A stretch of DNA of 64,000 nt from Rufibacter tibetensis (GTDB lineage Bacteria > Bacteroidota > Bacteroidia > Cytophagales > Hymenobacteraceae). Shown in pieces: positions 15,478 to 22,864 of this stretch. A program made the position numbers and the translations under genes. Every line of letters begins with the position of its first letter. Position 1 is the first letter of the stretch. Where the stretch lies: the NCBI RefSeq assembly GCF_001310085.1, contig NZ_CP012643.1, positions 1,767,001 through 1,831,000 on the forward strand, in the 5' to 3' direction. A model generated the notes under the pieces. The model had not been told where the DNA came from. It made no database searches and worked only from the letters and a program-made list of their open reading frames with translations.

Positions 15478-16872
15478 TTACTCAGATTTGGCTGAGATGA
15501 TTTCTTTGATATCGCCAATGATCTTATTAGCTAAATGGTCTGCCGTTGAAAGGCTGTCAGACTCAGCATAGATTCTTATGATTGGCTCTGTATTAGATTT
15601 ACGTAAGTGTACCCACTCCTTATTAAACTCGATCTTCACTCCGTCAATAGTATTGATTGGTTGCTTCACATAGTGCTTCTGCACTTTAGAAAGCACAGCA
15701 TCAACATCAATTTCTTTAGTAAGCTCAATCTTATTTTTGGAGATGTGGTAATTAGGGTACTTAGCGCGCAAACGAGACATTCTCAAGCCTGATTTAGCTA
15801 AATGAGACAAAAACAGGGCAATTCCCACTAAGGCATCACGGCCGTAATGCAGTTCTGGATAGATGATACCTCCGTTGCCTTCGCCACCTATGATGGCGTT
15901 CTGTTCCTTCATCATGTTCACTACGTTCACCTCGCCAACAGCAGAGGCAAAGTACTGCCCACCCGCTTTCTCAGTTACGTCACGCAAGGCGCGGGTAGAA
16001 GAAAGGTTTGAAACGGTATTTCCTACCTGGTGCTGCAACACGTAATCAGCTACGGCCACCAAGGTGTATTCTTCCCCAAACATGCTGCCGTCTTCGTTGA
16101 TCAAGGCCAAGCGGTCTACATCTGGGTCTACCACTATGCCTAAATCAAATTTGCCTTTTTCCATAAGGCGGGAGATTTCACCCAGGTTCTCGGGCAATGG
16201 CTCTGGATTATGTGCGAAGTTTCCGGTTGGGTCACAGTGAAGTCTCTCTATTTGCTCTACCCCTAAAGCTTCCAGCAGCATGGGCACGGCAATTCCTCCG
16301 CTTGAGTTGACGGCGTCTACCACCACTTTAAAGCCTTTGGCTTTGATGGCCTCTACGTCAACAAGAGGCAGGTCCAACACGGCTTTGATGTGTTTCTTTA
16401 GAAACTTATCGCTTTGGGTGTATTTCCCTAGTTTGGTTACTTCAGCAAACTTAAAGGCCTCCTGTTCAGCTAACTCTAATACCAACTTTCCTTCAGCATC
16501 ATTGATGAATTCGCCGTGCTGGTTCAGGAGCTTAAGAGCGTTCCATTGTTTAGGGTTGTGGCTGGCGGTGAGAATGATACCTCCGCCAGCTTTTTTAGCA
16601 GGAACCGCCATCTCTACCGTTGGGGTAGTTGACAGGCCTAAATCAATGACATTGATCCCTAAACCCTGAAGGGTTGCGGCCACTAATCTATTAACCATCT
16701 CGCCAGACAAGCGGGCGTCACGGCCAATAACTATTGTATTGTTATTGGTGGTTTGCAGAACCCAAGTCCCGAAAGCTGCCGCAAATTTCACTACATCTAC
16801 CGGCGTTAGGGCCTCTCCCACTTCTCCCCCAATAGTACCTCTTATTCCTGATATTGATTTTATAAGTGCCAC
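15478..16872 (-). CDS. glmM: Phosphoglucosamine mutase / phosphomannomutase family (GlmM-like)
   Basis: Alpha-D-phosphohexomutase of 464 residues. The phosphoserine is Ser104 in Thr-Ala-Ser-His-Asn-Pro; the metal loop is Asp-Pro-Asp-Val-Asp-Arg-Leu (about 246-252); the sugar loop is Gly-Glu-Gly-Asn-Gly-Gly; the phosphate-binding motif Arg-Lys-Ser-Asn-Thr-Glu-Pro closes domain 4. Bacteroidota usually use this gene as GlmM, making glucosamine-1-phosphate for peptidoglycan and LPS. The family also contains phosphomannomutases, so exact sugar specificity is inferred. A TAnnTTTG promoter lies at 16894-16901. Confidence 0.88.
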   Translation of the reverse strand: MALIKSISGIRGTIGGEVGEALTPVDVVKFAAAFGTWVLQTTNNNTIVIGRDARLSGEMVNRLVAATLQGLGINVIDLGLSTTPTVEMAVPAKKAGGGIILTASHNPKQWNALKLLNQHGEFINDAEGKLVLELAEQEAFKFAEVTKLGKYTQSDKFLKKHIKAVLDLPLVDVEAIKAKGFKVVVDAVNSSGGIAVPMLLEALGVEQIERLHCDPTGNFAHNPEPLPENLGEISRLMEKGKFDLGIVVDPDVDRLALINEDGSMFGEEYTLVAVADYVLQHQVGNTVSNLSSTRALRDVTEKAGGQYFASAVGEVNVVNMMKEQNAIIGGEGNGGIIYPELHYGRDALVGIALFLSHLAKSGLRMSRLRAKYPNYHISKNKIELTKEIDVDAVLSKVQKHYVKQPINTIDGVKIEFNKEWVHLRKSNTEPIIRIYAESDSLSTADHLANKIIGDIKEIISAKSE

Positions 16873-16893
16873 TGATTCCTATTTTTGAACAAG

Positions 16894-16901
16894 CAAAAGT
16901 A
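16894..16901 (-). promoter_or_regulatory. Promoter (-7 element) of glmM
   Basis: TACTTTTG on the minus strand, a perfect TAnnTTTG, 21 nt before the ATG. A GTTG stands 17 nt further upstream, a fair -33 element. This is the best complete promoter in the window. Confidence 0.6.
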
Positions 16902-17119
16902 GTAAAATTGAACTGAATCAACACAAAAACGGAGACAAAGGAATGCTTACGTTTCTTTAAAATATTTTATTCCTCCTTTGAATTCATGGCCTAGCACCAA
17001 ACCCACCTTATTTTAGGACAAGAAAGCTGTTATTGAAAAGAAGCAAAAAAGGTGCTTTGATAGGTGCAACCACAAGTTCTCTGCTTTCTAAATCTTCCAC
17101 CAGAAACCTTTGTCTTAGC

Positions 17120-17159
17120 TTGGTTCTGCTGTGTTTTTGTAAAACTGGCCTAAAACCAA
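17120..17159. repeat. Intergenic palindrome, family copy 6
   Basis: TTGGTT (17120-17125) pairs with AACCAA (17154-17159) around GTTTTTGTAAAAC (17133-17145) and GGCC. It lies in the 677-bp divergent gap 16873-17549. That gap is AT-rich and holds this copy, the next copy and the two flanking promoters; I see no gene in it. Confidence 0.6.
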
Positions 17160-17397
17160 CAGCCAGTATTTTTGCTTTCTTCTTCTACTCCAGTAAAGAC
17201 AACCTTTTACTATCTGGTTTCGTTGTCTTGGTACTTTCTAAGCACCAACCCTTTTATACCAGTGCCATTGGTTGCCCATTAAAGGCTGAAGAAAAAAATA
17301 TATTTTTTTGAATAAGGATTTATGGAATCCGGAAAACACATGCATCATAGTAGAAAATAAATCGTTCTTCGCTGCGACAAGGTCCAGGCTGGAACGT

Positions 17398-17443
17398 AAC
17401 CTGTTTTATGCTTGCTTTTTCTAAAACAGCAGAAAAACAGGTT
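17398..17443. repeat. Intergenic palindrome, family copy 7
   Basis: AACCTGTTTT (17398-17407) and AAAACAGGTT (17434-17443) are perfect 10-bp arms around GCTTTTTCTAAAACAGC. Same T-then-A polarity as the other copies. Confidence 0.7.
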
Positions 17444-17537
17444 GGCCCTAAGCACCAATGCAGAAAAGTTTACGGTTTGTTGTGTTACTAAAACGTTAAG
17501 AAACTATGCATACCTCCTGATTTCCTAACAATACGTT

Positions 17538-17545
17538 TATCTTTG
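17538..17545 (+). promoter_or_regulatory. -7 promoter element directly in front of mazG (leaderless mRNA likely)
   Basis: TATCTTTG is a perfect TAnnTTTG and ends only 4 nt before the mazG ATG. Transcription from it would begin at or next to the start codon, so the mRNA would have almost no 5' leader. Confidence 0.5.
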
Positions 17546-17549
17546 CTAA

Positions 17550-18356
17550 ATGGAAAACCCTGTAGTACCCGCTTACTCGCGCCAGGCCCAGTTAGATGCT
17601 TTTAACCGTTTACTGGATGTTTTAGATGATTTGCGGGAGAAATGCCCTTGGGACAGGAAACAAACCATGGAAACTTTGCGGCACCTCACCATTGAGGAAA
17701 CCTACGAGCTTTCAGAGGCCATTCTAACCCAGGACATGCCTGAAATCAAAAAAGAGTTAGGTGATGTATTACTGCATTTGGTTTTCTACGCAAAGATTGC
17801 TTCAGAGAAAGGTGAATTTGACATTGCTGAGGTCCTGAATGCCCAGTGCGATAAACTGATCTTCAGACATCCGCATATTTACGGAGACACCAAGGCCGAA
17901 ACAGAAGAAGAGGTAAAACAGAACTGGGAAAGCTTAAAGCTGAAAGAAGGCAATAAGTCAGTGCTGGAAGGCGTTCCTTCGTCGCTCCCTTCCATGGTGA
18001 AAGCTATGCGGATTCAAGAGAAGGCCCGCGGTGTTGGTTTTGACTGGGATGAACCATCAAAGGTCTGGGAGAAAGTAGAAGAAGAACTGGCCGAATTCAA
18101 AGCTGAATTTGACAAGCCTACTCTAAGCAATGAAGACAAAGCCAAAGCCACTGATGAGTTGGGCGATGTTTTCTTTTCCCTGATCAACTTTGCCCGCTTC
18201 CTGGACCTTAACCCTGAAGAAGCATTAGCAAGAACGAACCAGAAGTTCATCAAGCGGTTCCAGTACCTTGAAAAGGCAGCTTCTGCCCAGGGAAAAAGAC
18301 TTAGCGAAATGACTTTAGCAGAAATGGACGTCTATTGGAATGAAGCCAAGACCTAA
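17550..18356 (+). CDS. mazG: Nucleoside triphosphate pyrophosphohydrolase MazG
   Basis: Cytosolic enzyme that hydrolyses (d)NTPs to NMP and pyrophosphate, cleaning the nucleotide pool and affecting stress alarmones. The 268 residues form two tandem MazG domains. The first has Glu-Glu-Thr-Tyr-Glu-Leu-Ser-Glu (49-56) and Lys-Glu-Leu-Gly-Asp-Val-Leu (68-74), the E-x-x-E and E-x-x-D metal sites. The second repeats the pattern with Glu-Glu-Glu-Leu-Ala-Glu-Phe and Asp-Glu-Leu-Gly-Asp-Val-Phe. The early Cys-Pro-Trp-Asp motif (32-35) is diagnostic. It is monocistronic, with a 269-bp gap before the Ton operon. Confidence 0.95.
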   Translation: MENPVVPAYSRQAQLDAFNRLLDVLDDLREKCPWDRKQTMETLRHLTIEETYELSEAILTQDMPEIKKELGDVLLHLVFYAKIASEKGEFDIAEVLNAQCDKLIFRHPHIYGDTKAETEEEVKQNWESLKLKEGNKSVLEGVPSSLPSMVKAMRIQEKARGVGFDWDEPSKVWEKVEEELAEFKAEFDKPTLSNEDKAKATDELGDVFFSLINFARFLDLNPEEALARTNQKFIKRFQYLEKAASAQGKRLSEMTLAEMDVYWNEAKT

Positions 18357-18396
18357 CGCGAGTCTACTACCTAAATTGCAAAATTTCAAATAATTG

Positions 18397-18442
18397 ATAA
18401 TTTGATTGTACTTTTTGGATAAATTTTCGAGCATAATTTGAT
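18397..18442. promoter_or_regulatory. Ten-base direct repeat upstream of the Ton operon
   Basis: ATAATTTGAT occurs at 18397-18406 and 18433-18442, 36 bp start to start, in the AT-rich leader of exbB. It could be a paired operator site; no regulator is indicated. Confidence 0.3.
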
Positions 18443-18625
18443 ATTTTGCGTTTAAATCCCTAGGCTTGTATCTAGGTTGCTCCTAAACTGAAGCAATTCT
18501 GTTTCTCAAATAACCTGATTGATGGAATTATTCATGTCAAAAGAGCATTTAACTTTTTAACAACCAATTCATTATTAACAACTAACACAGTAACACAAAC
18601 AACTAAACCTAAATTTTTAGAAACA

Positions 18626-19489
18626 ATGGAAAAAAAGAGTGCACCTGCATCTGCAACTACAAAACCAGCACAAAAAAATGAAGGCAAAGCAGGCTCAATG
18701 TTTGCAAGCATCGTAATTCCGGTGGCCATTATTGCTGCTGTTCTTATTTATCTGTTTATCCTTGGTAATCCAGCCAACTTTGAGGGCGGAGACAATGCTA
18801 ATCACCCCCTACCAGGTAACTATCTTGGCCAGGTATACAAAGGAGGTTTCATTGTGCCTATCTTAATTTCCATCAACATTCTGGTAGTCGCTTTCTCAAT
18901 TGAGCGTTTCTTGACCATCAGCAAAGCGAAAGGTGGTAAAGGCCTTGAGTCTTTCGTGAGAAGCGTACGTCAGAAAATGAATGCCAACGATATTAATGGC
19001 GCTATTGCTGTTTGCGACCAACAAAAAGGTTCTGTAGGTAACGTAGTAAAAGCTGGCTTACTGAAATATCAAGAAATGCACAATGAGCATGGTATGACGA
19101 AAGATCAGCGTATCCTGGCTATCCAGAAGGAAATTGAAGAAGCAACTGCTCTTGAATTGCCAATCCTAGAGAAAAACTTGGTAATCATCTCAACTATCGC
19201 CTCTATCTCTACTCTGGTAGGTCTGATTGGAACGGTACTAGGTATGATTAAAGCGTTCGCGGCTCTTGCAACTGCAAGTGGTGCTCCTGACGCTACCCAG
19301 CTGGCAAACGGTATCTCTGAGGCTTTGATTAACACGGCTCTTGGTATTACAGGTTCTGCAATCGCCATTGTTGCTTACAACTACTTCACAAGCAAAATTG
19401 ATGAGTTGACTTACAGCATTGATGAGGCTTCTTACAGCATCATTCAAACGTATGCTGCTCAGCACACTGAAAACAACAGAACTATCTAA
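18626..19489 (+). CDS. exbB: ExbB/TolQ/MotA-family proton channel protein
   Basis: Inner-membrane stator subunit that forms the proton channel energising TonB. The 287 residues have one helix near the N-terminus (about 27-48), a second at about 78-96, a cytoplasmic loop, and two closely spaced helices in the second half (about 195-220 and 235-260) containing Leu-Ile-Gly-Thr-Val-Leu-Gly-Met-Ile, the conserved MotA/TolQ/ExbB signature. An extra N-terminal hydrophobic segment is common in Bacteroidota ExbB. It is the first gene of exbB-exbD-exbD-tonB, 30 nt before the next gene, with a long AT-rich leader. Confidence 0.93.
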   Translation: MEKKSAPASATTKPAQKNEGKAGSMFASIVIPVAIIAAVLIYLFILGNPANFEGGDNANHPLPGNYLGQVYKGGFIVPILISINILVVAFSIERFLTISKAKGGKGLESFVRSVRQKMNANDINGAIAVCDQQKGSVGNVVKAGLLKYQEMHNEHGMTKDQRILAIQKEIEEATALELPILEKNLVIISTIASISTLVGLIGTVLGMIKAFAALATASGAPDATQLANGISEALINTALGITGSAIAIVAYNYFTSKIDELTYSIDEASYSIIQTYAAQHTENNRTI

Positions 19490-19519
19490 TTTAAGCTTCT
19501 AGCTTAGAAGGAAAAGCAA

Positions 19520-20125
19520 ATGCCTAAAGTTAAAATACACAGAACTTCCCCCTCCCTGGACATGACGCCCATGGTGGACCTGGCATTCCTTCTGGTAACG
19601 TTCTTCATGCTTATCTCGAAGTTCGCGCCAGAGGAAGTGCTGGTAGTGGATACGCCTTCTGCCACCTCAGAAATCAAAGCTCCTGACGCCAATATTATCA
19701 CCATTAGTATTGGTAATGACGAACGGGTTTTCTTTGGGGTAGACGACAAAAACACTAAATTAAGACTGATAGACAAAATCAGCGAGAAATACGGAGTTGC
19801 CTTCACAGACACAGAAAAGCAGACATTTTCTACTTTAGCGTCTTTCGGAGTTCCTATCAATCAGCTTAAGTCTTATCTGTCTATGAACCCCGAGGCTATG
19901 AAAAAGGTGAATCAGCCAGGTATTCCAATTGATTCTACAAGAAATGAGTTAGGAGACTGGGTACAATTGGCCCGTTACTCCAACCCTCAGTCTATTGTAG
20001 CTATCAAAGGAGACGGCAAGGCAGGTTACCCAATAGCTGGTCGTGTGATTGAGATCTTGCAAGAAAAGAACGTGAACCGTTTCAATCTTGTAACAGATAT
20101 GGAAGTTAAACCTCGTAACCTATAA
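19520..20125 (+). CDS. exbD: Biopolymer transport protein ExbD, first copy
   Basis: Single-pass ExbD of 201 residues. A short cytoplasmic start leads into Asp-Met-Thr-Pro-Met-Val-Asp-Leu-Ala-Phe, where Asp20 is the proton-carrying carboxylate of the transmembrane helix (about 18-36). The periplasmic domain (about 45-201) is longer than in classic ExbD (about 140 residues). It ends with Ile-Val-Ala-Ile-Lys-Gly-Asp and Asn-Arg-Phe-Asn-Leu-Val-Thr-Asp, the usual ExbD C-terminal strands. With ExbB and the second ExbD it forms the stator that drives TonB; the two different ExbD proteins may assemble as a heterodimer in the ExbB pore. Confidence 0.92.
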   Translation: MPKVKIHRTSPSLDMTPMVDLAFLLVTFFMLISKFAPEEVLVVDTPSATSEIKAPDANIITISIGNDERVFFGVDDKNTKLRLIDKISEKYGVAFTDTEKQTFSTLASFGVPINQLKSYLSMNPEAMKKVNQPGIPIDSTRNELGDWVQLARYSNPQSIVAIKGDGKAGYPIAGRVIEILQEKNVNRFNLVTDMEVKPRNL

Positions 20126-20140
20126 CGAAAGGGAACCAAC

Positions 20141-20674
20141 ATGGCAGAAATACAGCAGTCCGGTGGTGACGATGGCGGTAAGAAACGGGCCAAGAAAGGC
20201 TCTACAAAAGTGGACATGACTCCGTTGGTGGACCTTGGCTTCTTACTACTTACTTTCTTCGTTATGACCACAACGCTGGCAAAACCCCAGATCATGGAGA
20301 TCAACATGCCAGTGAAGCCAAAGAACCAAGAAGAGCAATCTGAGATTAAAGCATCTAATGCTTTTACTGTCCTTTTGGGTTCTGATGATAGAATTTTCTA
20401 TTATGCTGGCTTGCACCAACCTAGCCAGAACATTATACCAACCCTAGAGGAAACGGATTGGTCAGCGAAAGGAATCAGAAAAGTATTACTGGAGAAGAAA
20501 TCAAATCCGAAACTGGTAGTATTGATTAAAGCTGATGAAACTTCTTCTTACAAGAACCTGGTAGACATTCTGGATGAAATGAGTATTTCGGGCACACAAA
20601 GATATGCCATTGTCGAGCTAGATAATGCAGATGCCACTTTACTTAGAAACGCACTGAAAGGAGGAGCGCAATAA
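20141..20674 (+). CDS. exbD: Biopolymer transport protein ExbD, second copy
   Basis: A second, divergent ExbD (177 residues) 15 nt after the first. A basic, glycine-rich cytoplasmic segment (residues 8-23) precedes Asp-Met-Thr-Pro-Leu-Val-Asp-Leu-Gly-Phe, with Asp31 as the membrane carboxylate. The periplasmic part carries Val-Val-Leu-Ile-Lys-Ala-Asp and Tyr-Ala-Ile-Val-Glu-Leu. Its stop codon overlaps the tonB start by one base, so the two genes are translationally coupled. Two ExbD paralogues in one Ton operon are usual in Bacteroidota. Confidence 0.92.
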   Translation: MAEIQQSGGDDGGKKRAKKGSTKVDMTPLVDLGFLLLTFFVMTTTLAKPQIMEINMPVKPKNQEEQSEIKASNAFTVLLGSDDRIFYYAGLHQPSQNIIPTLEETDWSAKGIRKVLLEKKSNPKLVVLIKADETSSYKNLVDILDEMSISGTQRYAIVELDNADATLLRNALKGGAQ

Positions 20675-21498
20675 TGGACAACCAACGTTTAGCAACCGCC
20701 AGCCTTGATGATATGGTCTTTGAAGGCCGTAATAAAGAGTATGGCGCGTACATGCTTCGTAAGCTTTACACGAAGCATGTTAACCGGGCGATTGTTATTG
20801 CAATCATTCTTTTCGTTCTCTTCTTAAGTATTCCTTTGATTCAGTCAATGTTCAAGGATGAAGAAGAGGTCGTGAAGGCTCCGGTAGTAAAAGTAGTGGA
20901 CTTGGCAGCCCCACCTTCCGTTGAGAAGGTAGTGCCACCGCCGCCCCCACCACCAGATGCACCACCACCCCCACCACCTGTACGTTCAACCGTTAAGTTT
21001 ACTCCTCCGGTAGTAAAGAAAGACGAAGAAGTACGGAAGGAAGAGATTCCGGACGTGAAGGAACTTCAGAAAACAGATGCTGGTACAGAAACGGTAAAAG
21101 GTGACCCAACAGCACCACCAACCCTGGAAGGCATTGAAAACGGAACTGGTCCTGCTGGTCCGGCTCAGGAAGTTTTTGAAGAGAAGGTTTACATTGCTGT
21201 AGAGAAAATGCCTGAGTTCCCTGGAGGACAAGCAGCCATGTTCAAATACCTTGGTGAGAAATTCAGAATTCCGTCTGCCGCTCAACGCGCTGGCGCTGAA
21301 GGAACAGTAGTACTTAGCTTCGTGGTAGGCCCTACTGGTGAAATCACTAACATTGAAGTAATGAAAGGCCTTGGTTATGGTCTTGATGAGGAAGCCGTAA
21401 GAGTGATCAAGGGTATGCCTAAATGGAGCCCAGGAGAGCAGAACGGCCGTAAAGTGTCTGTAAAATATACAGTACCTTACCGTATCGTGATCAAGTAA
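20674..21498 (+). CDS. tonB: TonB energy transducer
   Basis: Links the proton motive force to TonB-dependent outer-membrane receptors. The 274 residues show a cytoplasmic N-terminus with Arg-Asn-Lys-Glu-Tyr-Gly-Ala-Tyr-Met-Leu-Arg (19-29, typical of Bacteroidota TonB), one helix (about 38-57), a very proline-rich periplasmic spacer (about 80-102) and an acidic linker. The C-terminal TonB domain (about 200-274) has Gly-Thr-Val-Val-Leu-Ser-Phe-Val-Val and Lys-Val-Ser-Val-Lys-Tyr-Thr-Val-Pro-Tyr. It ends the four-gene operon and is followed by a hairpin at 21528-21577. Confidence 0.95.
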   Translation: MDNQRLATASLDDMVFEGRNKEYGAYMLRKLYTKHVNRAIVIAIILFVLFLSIPLIQSMFKDEEEVVKAPVVKVVDLAAPPSVEKVVPPPPPPPDAPPPPPPVRSTVKFTPPVVKKDEEVRKEEIPDVKELQKTDAGTETVKGDPTAPPTLEGIENGTGPAGPAQEVFEEKVYIAVEKMPEFPGGQAAMFKYLGEKFRIPSAAQRAGAEGTVVLSFVVGPTGEITNIEVMKGLGYGLDEEAVRVIKGMPKWSPGEQNGRKVSVKYTVPYRIVIK

Positions 21499-21527
21499 CC
21501 AATCCCACACGTTCTTTAAAGTAAAAG

Positions 21528-21577
21528 CTCCGGAGACAGTCATTCTTAAAGAATGGGTTGTCTTCGGAGTTCTTTTT
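21528..21577 (+). terminator. Imperfect intrinsic terminator after tonB
   Basis: CTCCGGAGACA (from 21528) pairs with TGTCTTCGGAG (to 21569) through an AT stem with a central TTAAAG, followed by TTCTTTTTT. It lies 30 nt after the tonB stop. Confidence 0.7.
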
Positions 21578-21634
21578 TACCTGAGTCCCTTATTAAACGT
21601 ATTCTGTTAGAAGCCCTCATCAAATAGTAACACC

Positions 21635-21892
21635 ATGAACTACTCAAGAAGACCCACGCGTGACCGCCAACAAAGTACCTATGGAAGTATCATGAAGTAT
21701 GTTTCTTTACTTATGGTGCTTTTATACTTTGGCTTTGGTTTGTACGTTTTACTTTCCAATCCTCAACAAATACCGTTTCCTAAAGAATATAAATATATTC
21801 TAGGCGGACTGCTCCTTTTCTATGGAATTATTAGATTTGTGAGAGCGTATCAACAATATTTCAAAAAATCCAGACGATATGATGAAGATTAA
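21635..21892 (+). CDS. Small two-helix membrane protein
   Basis: An 85-residue protein with a basic N-terminus, two hydrophobic helices (about 20-41 and 53-71) and a basic/acidic tail (Lys-Lys-Ser-Arg-Arg-Tyr-Asp-Glu-Asp). I do not recognise a named family. Its last 14 bases overlap the start of the PstS-like gene, so the two are translationally coupled and probably act in the same process. The same small gene between tonB and a PstS-like gene occurs in relatives as I remember them, which supports it being real. Confidence 0.75.
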   Translation: MNYSRRPTRDRQQSTYGSIMKYVSLLMVLLYFGFGLYVLLSNPQQIPFPKEYKYILGGLLLFYGIIRFVRAYQQYFKKSRRYDED

Positions 21893-22826
21893 TCTTTTAA
21901 CATTCTTGGCATCTGTAGGTGTAGCTCTAGCTACTTTTTCCTGCGGCCAGTCTGGAAGTGGCCCAGCAGACTCCCCTACTACTGGTTCTATCAAGATCAG
22001 TGTAGATGAGTCATTTGCCCCTATTATAGATGCACAAATACAGACCTTTCAAAGCATATACAAATATGCTAAGGTGCAGGCTGTGTATAAACCAGAGGTG
22101 CAGGTAGTGCAGGACTTGCTTACCGATACCGTTCGCTTTGCTATCATGGCCCGCCAATTAAATGCAGAGGAAAAAGCTGAATTTGCTAAACTGAAAATTA
22201 CTCCCAGAGTTAATAAGATTGCTGTAGACGGTATTGCTCTTATCCTGAACAAGGAAAACACTGATACAACGCTTACCATGCAGCAGATACGCAGCATTTT
22301 TACGGGGAAAACAACCTCATGGAAGCAATTAGATCCTACTGCGGCAGACGGAAAGATTACCATTGTCTTTGATAACAGTAACTCTAGTACAGCACGATTT
22401 ATTCTGGATTCAATCAATCAGAAACAACCTCTTCCTCCTAATACCTATGCTTCTACCTCCAACTCGAACTTGGTAGATTACGTAGCACAAAACAGGAATG
22501 CCATTGGTGTTATTGGCGTAAACTGGATTAGTGATCGCCATGATAGTACAGCTATAAGTTTCCTGAACAGGGTGAATGTAGTGGGAATCAGCGTGAAAGA
22601 GAACCCAACGTCTGAAGATGATTTCGTACAACCTTATCAAGGATACTTAGCACAAGGAACTTATCCGTTACGCAGAGAGGTTTTTATAATAAGTAAGGAG
22701 GCCCGTGCCGGACTTGGCACAGGTTTTGCATCCTTCATTACCGGTGACAAAGGGCAGAGAATTATTTTAAAATCTGGCTTAGTTCCTGCATCAATGCCTG
22801 TACGCATTGTAGGCTTTAGAGAATAA
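21879..22826 (+). CDS. PstS-like substrate-binding lipoprotein
   Basis: A 315-residue exported protein of the phosphate-binding-protein superfamily. The N-terminal signal ends at a lipobox-like Thr-Phe-Ser-Cys (about residues 19-22), so it is probably an inner- or outer-membrane lipoprotein. PBP-like landmarks are Phe-Ala-Ile-Met-Ala-Arg (early ligand loop), Ile-Arg-Ser-Ile-Phe-Thr-Gly-Lys-Thr-Thr-Ser-Trp (the region usually I-F-x-G) and Asp-Asn-Ser-Asn-Ser-Ser-Thr-Ala-Arg (anion-binding loop). No pstCAB genes accompany it, so import through a Pst transporter is unlikely. It sits between the Ton operon and a TPR protein and may serve them. The ligand is unknown. Confidence 0.75.
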   Translation: MMKINLLTFLASVGVALATFSCGQSGSGPADSPTTGSIKISVDESFAPIIDAQIQTFQSIYKYAKVQAVYKPEVQVVQDLLTDTVRFAIMARQLNAEEKAEFAKLKITPRVNKIAVDGIALILNKENTDTTLTMQQIRSIFTGKTTSWKQLDPTAADGKITIVFDNSNSSTARFILDSINQKQPLPPNTYASTSNSNLVDYVAQNRNAIGVIGVNWISDRHDSTAISFLNRVNVVGISVKENPTSEDDFVQPYQGYLAQGTYPLRREVFIISKEARAGLGTGFASFITGDKGQRIILKSGLVPASMPVRIVGFRE

Positions 22827-22864
22827 TTTAAACTAGAATTTCACTCACACTAACAACCAAACCA

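Noticed and set aside
17033-17311. 92-codon frame in the glmM-mazG gap
   Set aside because: It has no ATG start, a poor composition, and runs through palindrome copy 6.
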